From the NCBI GenBank assembly GCA_002363515.1, contig DEVX01000041.1, positions 1 through 12,068 on the forward strand: a stretch of 12,068 nucleotides of DNA. The letters are read 5' to 3'. Position numbers and translations under genes: made by a program. Shown piece after piece: positions 1 through 6,334 of the stretch. Positions within the stretch are counted from its first letter, which is position 1, and each line of letters opens with the position of its first letter. The DNA comes from Candidatus Saccharibacteria bacterium UBA3225. GTDB taxonomy: Bacteria; Patescibacteriota; Saccharimonadia; Saccharimonadales; Saccharimonadaceae. The notes beneath the pieces are model-generated. The model was not told where the DNA came from. It was given only the letters and a program-made list of their open reading frames with translations, and made no database searches.

Positions 1-24
1 GGCGGTTATTTTGGGCGCGCGACA

Positions 25-720
25 TCAAAAATCTCCGTGTAGATATTGGAGGCGCTGTTCCTCTGGCATATGCTCGATCGCGTAGCGCAGACTTGTGCGT
101 GAAAGCCGTGAGTAATTGTCAATTAAATACGACTCCACTAGGTGCTTATCGACTTTGCTATAAATCTCTCGTAACATCCAACCGCAGGCTTTATGCATTA
201 AGTCCTCGGGATCGTCAATGCGCCGATCTATCATTTCAAGACCATTACCTAGGAGATTCTTGCGATAGAAGGCCATATAGGCGACCAACGAGATGCGTCG
301 TCGCCACAAATTAGTTGACTGGTTAAGAGTATCAAGCACGCTTTCGTCGCGGTTTTCTAGGCACCATCGCCCAATTAAATGCGACGCGAAACAGTCGACC
401 AGATCCCAGTTATTGACGTAGTCAAGATTATCGAGATAGAGTTTAATAATAGCCTCGCCATTCTTGCGGTACTGGTCTTTCATGATGGCGAGAGCCGCAA
501 AACGATATTCGTGGTCGGTCGATCGAAGTAATTCGCGCAACTCGGGGAGAGGCATCTTATTGTAACTTTTGGCACATTTGCGAACATAGGGTGTCGTAAT
601 ACCAAGAAGAATATCATTTTCACCGTAGCTGCCAGGAAATATGCCAAAATAATGCTGCGTACGCTTGCTACGGTCAGCGTCAATACCTTTCTCCAATTCT
701 TCGATTAATGCGTCTTTCAC
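25..720 (-). CDS. AlkD-like DNA alkylation repair glycosylase
   Basis: Predicted DNA glycosylase of the AlkD HEAT-like-repeat family, which removes N3- and N7-alkylated purines in base excision repair. The protein is 231 residues; Bacillus cereus AlkD is about 237. The signature segment NNWDLVDCFASHLIGRW lies near residues 103-119. W105 and D109 match the spacing of the AlkD catalytic pair W109/D113. The later block HKACGWMLREIYSK supplies W181, equivalent to AlkD W187, and R140-R142 lie where AlkD has its DNA-contacting arginine. The start is GTG at 718-720 and the stop is TGA at 25-27. The gene is divergent from the gene at 784. A -10 box ends 7 nt before the GTG, so the mRNA is probably leaderless. 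No terminator is visible in the 24 bases downstream, which hold nothing recognisable. Family assignment is confident; the exact substrate is inferred. Confidence 0.9.
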   Translation of the reverse strand: MKDALIEELEKGIDADRSKRTQHYFGIFPGSYGENDILLGITTPYVRKCAKSYNKMPLPELRELLRSTDHEYRFAALAIMKDQYRKNGEAIIKLYLDNLDYVNNWDLVDCFASHLIGRWCLENRDESVLDTLNQSTNLWRRRISLVAYMAFYRKNLLGNGLEMIDRRIDDPEDLMHKACGWMLREIYSKVDKHLVESYLIDNYSRLSRTSLRYAIEHMPEEQRLQYLHGDF

Positions 721-727
721 TTTAAGT

Positions 728-755
728 ATTCTATCACATTACCACGGATTGACAA
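728..755 (-). promoter_or_regulatory. Minus-strand promoter for the AlkD-like gene
   Basis: Read on the minus strand, TTGTCA (755-750, 5/6 to consensus) is followed after 16 bp by TAGAAT (733-728, 5/6). A TGn extended -10 motif directly precedes it (736-734 read as TGA). The -10 box ends 7 nt before the GTG start at 720, which puts the expected transcription start at or next to the first base of the start codon. The -35 box overlaps the plus-strand -35 box at 749-754. Confidence 0.75.
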
Positions 756-777
756 AAATAGGAATTTGTGCTATAAT
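749..777 (+). promoter_or_regulatory. Consensus sigma-70 promoter, leaderless output
   Basis: A perfect TTGACA (749-754), a 17-bp spacer and a perfect TATAAT (772-777), with TG of an extended -10 at 769-770. The ATG of the downstream gene starts at 784, leaving 6 nt after the -10 box. Transcription should therefore begin at or within a base of the start codon. This is the strongest promoter in the window by match to consensus. Confidence 0.9.
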
Positions 778-783
778 GACAAT

Positions 784-1080
784 ATGGAAAGTTTAATGGA
801 AAAATTAGCTAGAATGTACCATGAAAAAAGGCAAATTGGCCTTTTGACTTGGACTTATGCATCGGTTGCAGTAATAGTATTTGTCATAGCTGGTGTTGTT
901 GCGTTAATTAATCAATCCGCTGGCGTGGCGCTACTCATTGTGCCGCTAATTGCTATTGCGGCGATGCTGGCGAATGTTATTGTTTGGGCGTTGATTCGTT
1001 TTATAATTGAATCGCACGAGCAGAACGAAAAATCTAAAGCTCGCATCGAAAAACAAAGCAGTAAAAATACCAAGAAATAA
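784..1080 (+). CDS. Small two-helix membrane protein, unknown function
   Basis: No family recognised. From ATG 784 the protein is 98 residues. It has a short amphipathic, charged N-terminus, two hydrophobic segments (about residues 20-41 and 45-68) and a strongly charged C-terminal tail rich in Lys, Glu and Ser. This predicts a small integral membrane protein with both ends probably cytoplasmic. The frame is open upstream to a TTG at 766, but that codon lies inside the promoter just before the -10 box, so ATG 784 is the credible start; ATG 796 is a weaker alternative. The stop overlaps the next start by one base (TAATG, 1078-1082), so translation of the SpoU-type methyltransferase gene is probably coupled to it. 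Confidence 0.75.
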   Translation: MESLMEKLARMYHEKRQIGLLTWTYASVAVIVFVIAGVVALINQSAGVALLIVPLIAIAAMLANVIVWALIRFIIESHEQNEKSKARIEKQSSKNTKK

Positions 1081-1631
1081 TGAATCCGAGCGACGATACG
1101 CGCAATCTCATAGATAAATACAAAGGCCTTAGCAATGAGGAGATTGTTGCCGACCTCGATAAATCTCGGATTCCTCTGGAAATCGCAATAGAGAACTTGG
1201 CGCACGACTTTAATATTGGCACCATTGTGCGCAATGCGAACGCTTTTAATGTGGCGCGCGTGCATATCATTGGCAAGCGCAAATATAACCGCCGTGGCGC
1301 AATGGTGACGGATAGATACTTACATATCGATCACTTTTCGACAGTCGATGAATTCATAAAGGACGCGCGCGCCCGTAATATGTCTATTATTGCTGTCGAC
1401 AATAATCGTCCAGAAGCCAAGGCGCTTGCAAAAACAGAAATTAAACCAAACTCGATTTTAGTATTTGGTTCAGAATCTGACGGCATTTCTCAAGAGTTAT
1501 TAGATAAATCCGACGGCGCATTCTATATCGAACAACTCGGCTCCACTCGCTCTATCAACGTTGGTTGCGCTAGTGCAGTTGCGATGTATGAAGCCGTGCG
1601 GCAGTTAGGATTATTGCCGAAAGATGCGTAA
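1080..1631 (+). CDS. SpoU/TrmH-family RNA 2'-O-methyltransferase
   Basis: Predicted SAM-dependent RNA ribose 2'-O-methyltransferase of the SPOUT (TrmH/SpoU) class, with the knotted SAM-binding fold. All three SpoU motifs are visible in 183 residues. Motif 1 is NIGTIVRNANAF (45-56) with the conserved N45 and R51. Motif 2 is VFGSESDGIS (128-137). Motif 3 is SINVGCASAVAMYE (158-171). There is no extra N-terminal RNA-binding domain, so it resembles the minimal TrmH/TrmL-like form. Whether it acts on tRNA or rRNA cannot be told from sequence. It follows the small membrane protein by a one-base TAATG overlap and overlaps the next methyltransferase gene by 8 nt. No convincing SD precedes it, so coupling is likely. 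Confidence 0.92.
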   Translation: MNPSDDTRNLIDKYKGLSNEEIVADLDKSRIPLEIAIENLAHDFNIGTIVRNANAFNVARVHIIGKRKYNRRGAMVTDRYLHIDHFSTVDEFIKDARARNMSIIAVDNNRPEAKALAKTEIKPNSILVFGSESDGISQELLDKSDGAFYIEQLGSTRSINVGCASAVAMYEAVRQLGLLPKDA

Positions 1632-2172
1632 ATATCAATTATCACAACATTTTCTACGCAGCCCCAAGTTGGCTGGTTTTTTGATTGGTCATAGCAATAT
1701 AAAGAAGCGTGATGTTGTTATAGATATTGGTGCTGGATCTGGCGTGATCACTTCGGCTCTTGCACGTAGGTGCAAACAGGTGATAGCAGTTGAGCCGGAT
1801 GCTGAGACGGCTGCTCTTCTGCGTAAAAATACGAAGCGATGTAGCAATGTCGTGATAGTAGAAAAGGATTTTCTTGAAATGGAATTGCCGGACGGCCCAT
1901 ATAAGGTTTTTGCTAACCCTCCGTTTCATCTGAGCTCGGCGATTCTACATAAGCTTGACGAAGCAAAGAATCCGCCAGATGCCATATACTTGATTTTGCA
2001 GAAGCAATTTGCGCTAAAACTCCTCAACAATGACCGACATTATACCTCACAGTTGGGTAAACAGCTCTATATTCAATACGCCCCGCGTATTCGTCTTCCA
2101 TTGAAGCCAAATTACTTTACGCCGCCTCCAGCGGTGCCGACGGTGCTTTTAGAATTAAAGAAACGTGGGTAA
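1624..2172 (+). CDS. Single-domain Erm/KsgA-like adenine N6-methyltransferase
   Basis: Predicted SAM-dependent adenine-N6 methyltransferase of the rRNA adenine dimethylase superfamily (KsgA/Erm). The N-terminal SQHFLRS (7-13) is the family's typical QxFL opening. Motif I is DIGAGSG (34-40), the SAM-ribose acidic residue is in VEPD (56-59), and D82 fits the adenine-contact motif. Motif IV is NPPF (98-101), where KsgA and Erm usually have NLPY or NIPY. The protein closes with a PPPAVPTVLLELKK segment matching the end of the catalytic domain, then stops at 182 residues. KsgA is about 270 and Erm about 245, so the C-terminal helical RNA-binding domain is missing. Both ends look natural, so this is a short form rather than a broken gene. 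It overlaps the SpoU-type gene by 8 nt. Role could be rRNA modification or macrolide-type resistance; neither is shown. Confidence 0.85.
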   Translation: MRKYQLSQHFLRSPKLAGFLIGHSNIKKRDVVIDIGAGSGVITSALARRCKQVIAVEPDAETAALLRKNTKRCSNVVIVEKDFLEMELPDGPYKVFANPPFHLSSAILHKLDEAKNPPDAIYLILQKQFALKLLNNDRHYTSQLGKQLYIQYAPRIRLPLKPNYFTPPPAVPTVLLELKKRG

Positions 2173-2175
2173 TAA

Positions 2176-2191
2176 ACCACACAGATGTGGT
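2176..2191 (+). other. Small hairpin after the methyltransferase stop codon
   Basis: ACCACA (2176-2181) pairs with TGTGGT (2186-2191) around a CAGA loop. This 6-bp hairpin starts 3 nt after the TAA of the methyltransferase gene. No T-tract follows, so it is not itself a terminator. It may protect a 3' end or form an upstream arm of the terminator region. Confidence 0.5.
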
Positions 2192-2196
2192 ATAGT
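2188..2196 (+). promoter_or_regulatory. Possible extended -10 box in front of the terminator
   Basis: TGG followed by TATAGT (2191-2196) is a 5/6 -10 box with a TGn extension; no -35 box is evident. Using the spacing seen elsewhere in this window, the start point would be about 2203, the first base of the terminator hairpin. The product would be a hairpin RNA of about 30 nt. It may be fortuitous in AT-rich sequence. Confidence 0.3.
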
Positions 2197-2202
2197 ATAG
2201 TT

Positions 2203-2233
2203 ACCGCCCCGTAGTCCTCATGGGGCGGTTTTT
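2203..2233 (+). terminator. Rho-independent terminator
   Basis: ACCGCCCC (2203-2210) pairs perfectly with GGGGCGGT (2222-2229) around an 11-nt loop, followed by a run of T to 2233. The GC-rich 8-bp stem with a T-tract is a classic intrinsic terminator. It ends the operon of the 784, SpoU-type and Erm/KsgA-like genes. Confidence 0.9.
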
Positions 2234-2235
2234 GA

Positions 2236-2244
2236 TGGTATAAT
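2236..2244 (+). promoter_or_regulatory. Extended -10 promoter for the MurF-like gene
   Basis: TGG directly precedes a perfect TATAAT (2239-2244). No -35 match is seen at the expected place, which lies inside the terminator loop. The ATG at 2251 comes 6 nt after the -10 box, so a leaderless mRNA is expected. Confidence 0.75.
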
Positions 2245-2250
2245 TAATCC

Positions 2251-3525
2251 ATGGATTTAAAATCGAGAATTAGTGATAAATTGTATTTTGTAGTTGCGGG
2301 GTATTTTAAGTTCTGGGCGAATATTTCGCTAAAGCGCTGGCGACCGCGAATAATTATGATTACTGGATCTGCTGGCAAGACGACGATGCTTAACTTAATC
2401 GAGACTCAGCTTGGTCGCAAAGCGCACTACTCGCATAATGCTAATTCTGCTTTCGGAATTGCTTTCGACATTTTGGGCGAACATGGCGTAACTGGCTCAA
2501 AGATGCAATGGGTAAAGCTAATTCTAAAGTCGCCAATTCGTGCATTCACTTTTCGTCATAAAGAAAAATATTACATTGTGGAGACCGATGGTGATTTTCC
2601 GGGACGGGCAGAATATATCTCTAGATGGCTAAAGCCAGAAGTATCACTTTGGGTTAGTCTTGGGCGTTCGCACGCAATGTGTTTCGACGAGGTAGTCAAA
2701 AAGGGAAAATTCAAATCTCTTGATGAAGCGATTGCGCATGAGTTTGCTACCATTCCGCATAATACTAAAAAACTCGTACTGATTGATGGCGACAATAAAA
2801 CTATGGTCGAAAAGACCAACGATACTAATGCGGAGGTTGTAAAGGTTAGTAAAAATGAGCTTAAAAGCTATAAAGTTCAGCCAGACCGTGCAGTATTTAC
2901 CTTTACGAAGCGTAAGTTTACATTTCATGACCCAATTCCGCGCGACGCAACGATTCAGTTGTTAATGCTCGAAAAGCTGATGGATTATCTGGACGTCAAG
3001 GTAAACTACAATCTAAGCAATTATATTACGCCGCCCGGTCGCAACAATTTCTTCAAAGGCAAGAATGATATCAAGATTATCGATAGTAGCTATAATGCTC
3101 ACATTATTAGCATGCAAACTATGCTCGAGACGTTTGAGGAAATGGAAGCCGAACACAAGTGGCTCGTAATTGGTGACATTATCGACCAGGGTAGTGTTGA
3201 AAAAGAAGAACACGAACGTCTGGCGGAGTTATTAGCTAATATGAATGTTGAGCAGATATTGTTGGTAGGTCGACGCACGACAAAATACACCTATCCAGTT
3301 CTTCAAAAAAAGAAGGGCGTACACGCGATGGCCTTCCGCAAACCAGATGCTGCTTTAAAGTATCTTGAAAATAACCTCAAGGGGGGTGAGACAATCCTGT
3401 TTAAGGGCAGCCAATATCTCGAATGGATTATTGAAAAATTACTCGAAAACCCAGACGACGCCGCGAAGCTTCCTCGCCAAACCGCACTCTACAAGAAGCG
3501 CCGAGCGCAATGGGGACTAAATTGA
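2251..3525 (+). CDS. Mur ligase family protein, MurF-like
   Basis: Predicted ATP-dependent amide ligase related to MurF, the enzyme that adds D-Ala-D-Ala to the UDP-MurNAc tripeptide in the cytoplasm. The protein is 424 residues, close to the family length. The ATP-binding loop ITGSAGKTT (37-45) is intact. The central domain has ETDGDFPG (111-118) and LGRSHAMCF (137-145), matching the Mur 'E..G' and 'G.aH...F' segments. The C-terminal domain has PPGRNNFF (261-268), DSSYNAH (278-284) and ILFKGSQ (382-388), a MurF-type ending. The usual HNxxN central motif is not recognisable. ATG 2251 follows a -10 box by 6 nt. It heads a cluster with an alpha/beta hydrolase and two FemAB-like transferases. 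A true MurF or a Patescibacteria-type paralogue with another acceptor are both possible. Confidence 0.85.
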   Translation: MDLKSRISDKLYFVVAGYFKFWANISLKRWRPRIIMITGSAGKTTMLNLIETQLGRKAHYSHNANSAFGIAFDILGEHGVTGSKMQWVKLILKSPIRAFTFRHKEKYYIVETDGDFPGRAEYISRWLKPEVSLWVSLGRSHAMCFDEVVKKGKFKSLDEAIAHEFATIPHNTKKLVLIDGDNKTMVEKTNDTNAEVVKVSKNELKSYKVQPDRAVFTFTKRKFTFHDPIPRDATIQLLMLEKLMDYLDVKVNYNLSNYITPPGRNNFFKGKNDIKIIDSSYNAHIISMQTMLETFEEMEAEHKWLVIGDIIDQGSVEKEEHERLAELLANMNVEQILLVGRRTTKYTYPVLQKKKGVHAMAFRKPDAALKYLENNLKGGETILFKGSQYLEWIIEKLLENPDDAAKLPRQTALYKKRRAQWGLN

Positions 3526-4208
3526 TGAAGAAATTGTATATTATTCACGGTTGGACTTATATGCCAGAACCGTGGGAAGAAGTTATCGAAGAACTTAAGA
3601 ACTATAAGATAAATGCAGTACTGTTGCGTGTTCCTGGTCTTGGTACGCAATCGGACGAAGTTTATACTATCGACGATTATGCGGAATGGGCGGCAAAGGA
3701 GATCCCAAAGGGTTCAATTGCGCTTGGCCATAGTAATGGTGGGCGCATTCTGTTGAATATGCTAGAGCAAAAGGGGTCGAATTATTTGAGCGGCTTAATT
3801 TTGCTTGACTCGGCTGGAATATATGAGCCATCGCTAAAGAATAGCCTAATGCGCAAGATGTCTAAGGCGTTTGCGCCACTCAGAAAGAGTAAGCTTGCGC
3901 GCAAGGCCGTCTACAAGGTGCTAGGCGTGCACGACTATAACGACGCCCCTGACAATATGAAGAAAACAATGACGAATATGCTTGACTCTGATAAGAAACT
4001 GGATTTGAGCAAAATCACGACTAAGACCAGAATAGTATGGGGCACCGATGACCAGATGACTCCTCTACGTCAAGGCAAAAAGATGCATGAGTTGCTCGGC
4101 AATTCCTCGTTAACCGTAAAAGAAGGTTGGCGCCATTCGCATTATCTCAAAGACACTAAAGAGACGGCGGCGGAAATCGCGGCGCAATATAAGGAGCTGG
4201 AAAAATAA
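3525..4208 (+). CDS. Alpha/beta hydrolase fold protein
   Basis: Predicted soluble serine hydrolase of the alpha/beta hydrolase fold. From ATG 3525 it is 227 residues. An ATG at 3510 would add five residues and overlap the upstream gene by 16 nt. I prefer 3525 because it makes a one-base TGATG overlap with the MurF-like stop and begins directly with the first strand, MKKLYIIHGW, whose HGW is the usual oxyanion segment. Numbered from 3525, the nucleophile elbow GHSNGG places Ser at 70. WGTDDQMTP gives the acid (Asp 176, possibly 175), and WRHSHYL gives the base (His 204 or 206). There is no signal peptide or membrane segment. Placement between a Mur ligase and FemAB genes suggests work on a cell-wall precursor, lipid or aminoacyl ester, but the substrate is unknown. 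Confidence 0.85.
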   Translation: MKKLYIIHGWTYMPEPWEEVIEELKNYKINAVLLRVPGLGTQSDEVYTIDDYAEWAAKEIPKGSIALGHSNGGRILLNMLEQKGSNYLSGLILLDSAGIYEPSLKNSLMRKMSKAFAPLRKSKLARKAVYKVLGVHDYNDAPDNMKKTMTNMLDSDKKLDLSKITTKTRIVWGTDDQMTPLRQGKKMHELLGNSSLTVKEGWRHSHYLKDTKETAAEIAAQYKELEK

Positions 4209-5224
4209 TGTTGAAATTCGTAGAGCTAAAACCGGAAGAGCTAGATAAATACGTTTTTAAGGCTCACCCAGAGGCTAATTTCTTGCAGACCTCGGCCTGG
4301 GGTAAAGTATACGAGATCGATAAAGAGCAGGTATTTTATCGCGGCGTTGAAAAGGATGGCAAGATGGTGGCTTCGGCTGTCATTATCTTAAAGCCAGCAA
4401 AGCGCGGGAGATATCTAGAAATACCTGGCGGACCATTACTAGATTGGGATAAAGGCAAGAAAGTATTAAAATTCTTCCTCGACAAGGTTCGTGAGTTAGC
4501 GGTAGAAAATAGATGCGTCTTCGTGCGTATGCGCCCAAATGTCTACGATTCGCCCGAAATGGAAAAGCTTTTGGCGGAAATGGGGCTCGTAAAGTCGCCG
4601 ATGCATCTGCATGCCGAGCATACTGTCATGCTCGATTTAACGAAGAGCGAAGACGAACTATTGGCCGACATGCGCCGCCAGACTCGTTACGATGTGCGCC
4701 GCAGTGCTAAGCTTGGCATCAAGGTCGATTTCGATAATTCCAAAGAAGCATTCGATAATTTTTACGACATCCAACTGAAAACCGCCGAACGACAGGGCTT
4801 CATTCCGTCTTCGCGCAAGTTTATACAAGCGCAGCGTGAGGCCTTCGGCGATAATGCGCGCATATATACGGCCGCACTCGATGGCGTAGAGTTAGCTAAA
4901 GGGTTAATTCTATTACAAAAGCCAGAGGCGGTTTATCATGAAGCCGCATCGACTGATGAGGGGCGAAAGCTACCAGGCGCACACGCTTTGCAATGGCAAA
5001 TCATAAAAGATGCCAAGGCGATGGGTATTAAGCGCTATAATCTCTTCGGTATTGCGCCGCCTAATTCGCCGCATCATCGTTACTCAGGAGTGACGACTTT
5101 TAAGTGCGGTTTTGGTGGCGAGCAGGTCACTTTTGTGCCAGCGCACGACTTGCCAGTCAAAAAGATACATTATAAAGCCGTTCATCTCCTGGAAGAAGTA
5201 CGCAAAAAACGCCGTCATTTATAA
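4208..5224 (+). CDS. FemAB/MurM-like peptidyltransferase, copy 1
   Basis: Predicted aminoacyltransferase of the FemABX family. Known members use aminoacyl-tRNA to attach amino acids to the lysine side chain of peptidoglycan precursors, building the interpeptide bridge. Its 338 residues carry the double GNAT-like layout. Block 1 has EANFLQTSAWG (22-32), AKRGRYLEIPGGPLLDW (64-80) and CVFVRMRP (103-110). Block 2 has TRYDVRRSAKLGI (159-171), the family's tRyNiRkA signature, then YHEAASTDE (243-251), GIKRYNLFGI (273-282) and TTFKCGFGG (296-304). No membrane segment is seen and the C-terminus is basic. The start overlaps the hydrolase stop by one base (TAATG). An SD, AAGGAG (4191-4196), lies 11 nt upstream. 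Which amino acid and acceptor it uses is not determinable. Confidence 0.9.
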   Translation: MLKFVELKPEELDKYVFKAHPEANFLQTSAWGKVYEIDKEQVFYRGVEKDGKMVASAVIILKPAKRGRYLEIPGGPLLDWDKGKKVLKFFLDKVRELAVENRCVFVRMRPNVYDSPEMEKLLAEMGLVKSPMHLHAEHTVMLDLTKSEDELLADMRRQTRYDVRRSAKLGIKVDFDNSKEAFDNFYDIQLKTAERQGFIPSSRKFIQAQREAFGDNARIYTAALDGVELAKGLILLQKPEAVYHEAASTDEGRKLPGAHALQWQIIKDAKAMGIKRYNLFGIAPPNSPHHRYSGVTTFKCGFGGEQVTFVPAHDLPVKKIHYKAVHLLEEVRKKRRHL

Positions 5225-5227
5225 CTG

Positions 5228-5236
5228 TGTTAAAAT
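5228..5236 (+). promoter_or_regulatory. Extended -10 promoter for the second FemAB gene
   Basis: TGT directly precedes TAAAAT (5231-5236, 5/6), right after the copy-1 stop (5222-5224). No -35 match is seen. The ATG at 5244 comes 7 nt after the -10 box and no SD lies between them. The 19-nt gap therefore holds a promoter that would give a leaderless mRNA for copy 2 alone. Confidence 0.65.
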
Positions 5237-5243
5237 AAGTAGC

Positions 5244-6266
5244 ATGAAGATTATTGACGCTACTGATCAGAAAAAATGGGACAAGTTTGTGACGAGCCAT
5301 GATGAGGCTAACTTTTTGCAAAGCTGGGCATGGGGCGAGTTTCACGAATCGCGCGGCAAAACGGTCGTTCGCCGCATAGCCGTTGACGATAAAAACAAAA
5401 TCCAGGCCACCTATGTCGGACAAGTAGAAACCGCTAAGCGTGGCACCTATATGGCAATTGCTGGTGGCCCGATTCTCGATTGGAGCAATAAAAAGCTAGT
5501 CAAAGAGATATTTAAAGATATTAGGGAACAGGGCGAGGCTAACAACTGCGTATTCGTACGTGTGCGTCCGCAGATTACTGAAGGTGAAGATAACCGCAAG
5601 TTATTCGAAAAGCTCGGACTTAAGCCAGCTCCGATGTATCTATCCGTGGAATATGCCGGCGTTGTGGATATTAGCAAATCGGAAGACGAAGTATTTGCGG
5701 GCTTCTCGCAGAGCCTGCGCCGCAACTTCCGCAAGGCGCACAAAGATGAGGGAATTACGACCGAAGTTAGCACTGATCCTTCCTGTATTCCTGAATTTTA
5801 TAAAACTCAGATGGAGACAGCGGATCGTCATAAATTTGTGGCTTTTTCGGAAGACTTCTTGCAAAAACAATTCGAAGCTTTTGCTAAGTATGACGAAGTA
5901 AAATTGTACACCGCACGTTACGAAGGCGAGATTCTTGCGCAAATTTATATTATTTTCTATGGCAATGAGGCTTCTTATCATTATGCGGCGTCTACGTCGT
6001 TGGGCCTCAAGCACAAAGGCGTGCTGCTGCTTCATGAAATGGCAATGAAAGATGCGCGTGAGCGCGGCATTGAACGCTATAATCTTTGGGGGATTACCGG
6101 CTTAAACGATACAAAACATCGTTTCTATGGCGTTAGTCAGTTTAAGCGAAGCTTTGGCGTATATGAGCTTCAGTACTTACATGCGCACGATTTAATCATT
6201 CAACCTGGCAAATATCGCATTAATTATTTGATTGAAAAAATACGCGCTAAAATTCGTCACGTCTAA
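5244..6266 (+). CDS. FemAB/MurM-like peptidyltransferase, copy 2
   Basis: A second FemABX-family transferase of 340 residues, clearly a paralogue of copy 1. Shared landmarks come in the same order: EANFLQSWAWG (21-31), AKRGTYMAIAGGPILDW (64-80), CVFVRVRPQ (102-110), LRRNFRKAHKDEGI (158-171), SYHYAASTS (244-252), GIERYNLWGITG (275-286) and SQFKRSFG (298-305). Both end in a basic helix (RAKIRHV here, RKKRRHL in copy 1). The frame is open 132 nt further upstream into copy 1, but ATG 5244 is where homology begins and it sits just behind its own -10 box. By analogy with FemA/FemB or MurM/MurN, the two copies may add successive residues to a peptidoglycan bridge; that is inference. Confidence 0.9.
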   Translation: MKIIDATDQKKWDKFVTSHDEANFLQSWAWGEFHESRGKTVVRRIAVDDKNKIQATYVGQVETAKRGTYMAIAGGPILDWSNKKLVKEIFKDIREQGEANNCVFVRVRPQITEGEDNRKLFEKLGLKPAPMYLSVEYAGVVDISKSEDEVFAGFSQSLRRNFRKAHKDEGITTEVSTDPSCIPEFYKTQMETADRHKFVAFSEDFLQKQFEAFAKYDEVKLYTARYEGEILAQIYIIFYGNEASYHYAASTSLGLKHKGVLLLHEMAMKDARERGIERYNLWGITGLNDTKHRFYGVSQFKRSFGVYELQYLHAHDLIIQPGKYRINYLIEKIRAKIRHV

Positions 6267-6277
6267 ATTGTTCCAAC

Positions 6278-6306
6278 TTGCAAAACGCTCTTGTTTTAAA
6301 TATACT
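6278..6306 (+). promoter_or_regulatory. Sigma-70 promoter for the DUF308-like gene
   Basis: TTGCAA (6278-6283, 4/6) with a 17-bp spacer and TATACT (6301-6306, 5/6). The predicted start near 6313 leaves a leader of about 22 nt that includes an SD. This is the only operon-leading protein gene in the window with a conventional leader. Confidence 0.7.
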
Positions 6307-6320
6307 TAAATTAAAGAAAT

Positions 6321-6325
6321 AGGAG
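6321..6325 (+). promoter_or_regulatory. Shine-Dalgarno fixing the GTG start
   Basis: AGGAG lies 9 nt upstream of GTG 6335. It supports that codon as the start because no ATG is available near the beginning of the frame. Confidence 0.8.
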
Positions 6326-6334
6326 CTTTTTGAA

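Noticed and set aside
766..783. TTG start at 766 for the small membrane protein
   Set aside because: It lies inside the promoter, just upstream of the -10 box, so it would not be in the transcript.
912..1282. Long open frames on the minus strand opposite the 784 and 1080 genes
   Set aside because: No recognisable protein features; they are antisense shadows of well-supported genes.
5112..5243. N-terminal extension of the second FemAB frame by 44 codons
   Set aside because: It lies inside the coding region of copy 1 and has no family similarity. ATG 5244 follows its own -10 box and is where homology to copy 1 begins.
5338..5347. Possible parS site around GTTTCACG
   Set aside because: Only a half-site is present; the mirror half of the 16-bp parS palindrome is missing, and it lies inside a coding gene.
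5447..6035. Open frames antisense to the second FemAB gene
   Set aside because: Composition follows the codon structure of the FemAB gene, with no promoter or start signal of their own.
6296..6311. Imperfect inverted repeat TTTAA...TTAAA over the -10 box at 6301
   Set aside because: Short arms in very AT-rich sequence that a -10 box would produce by chance; no support as an operator.
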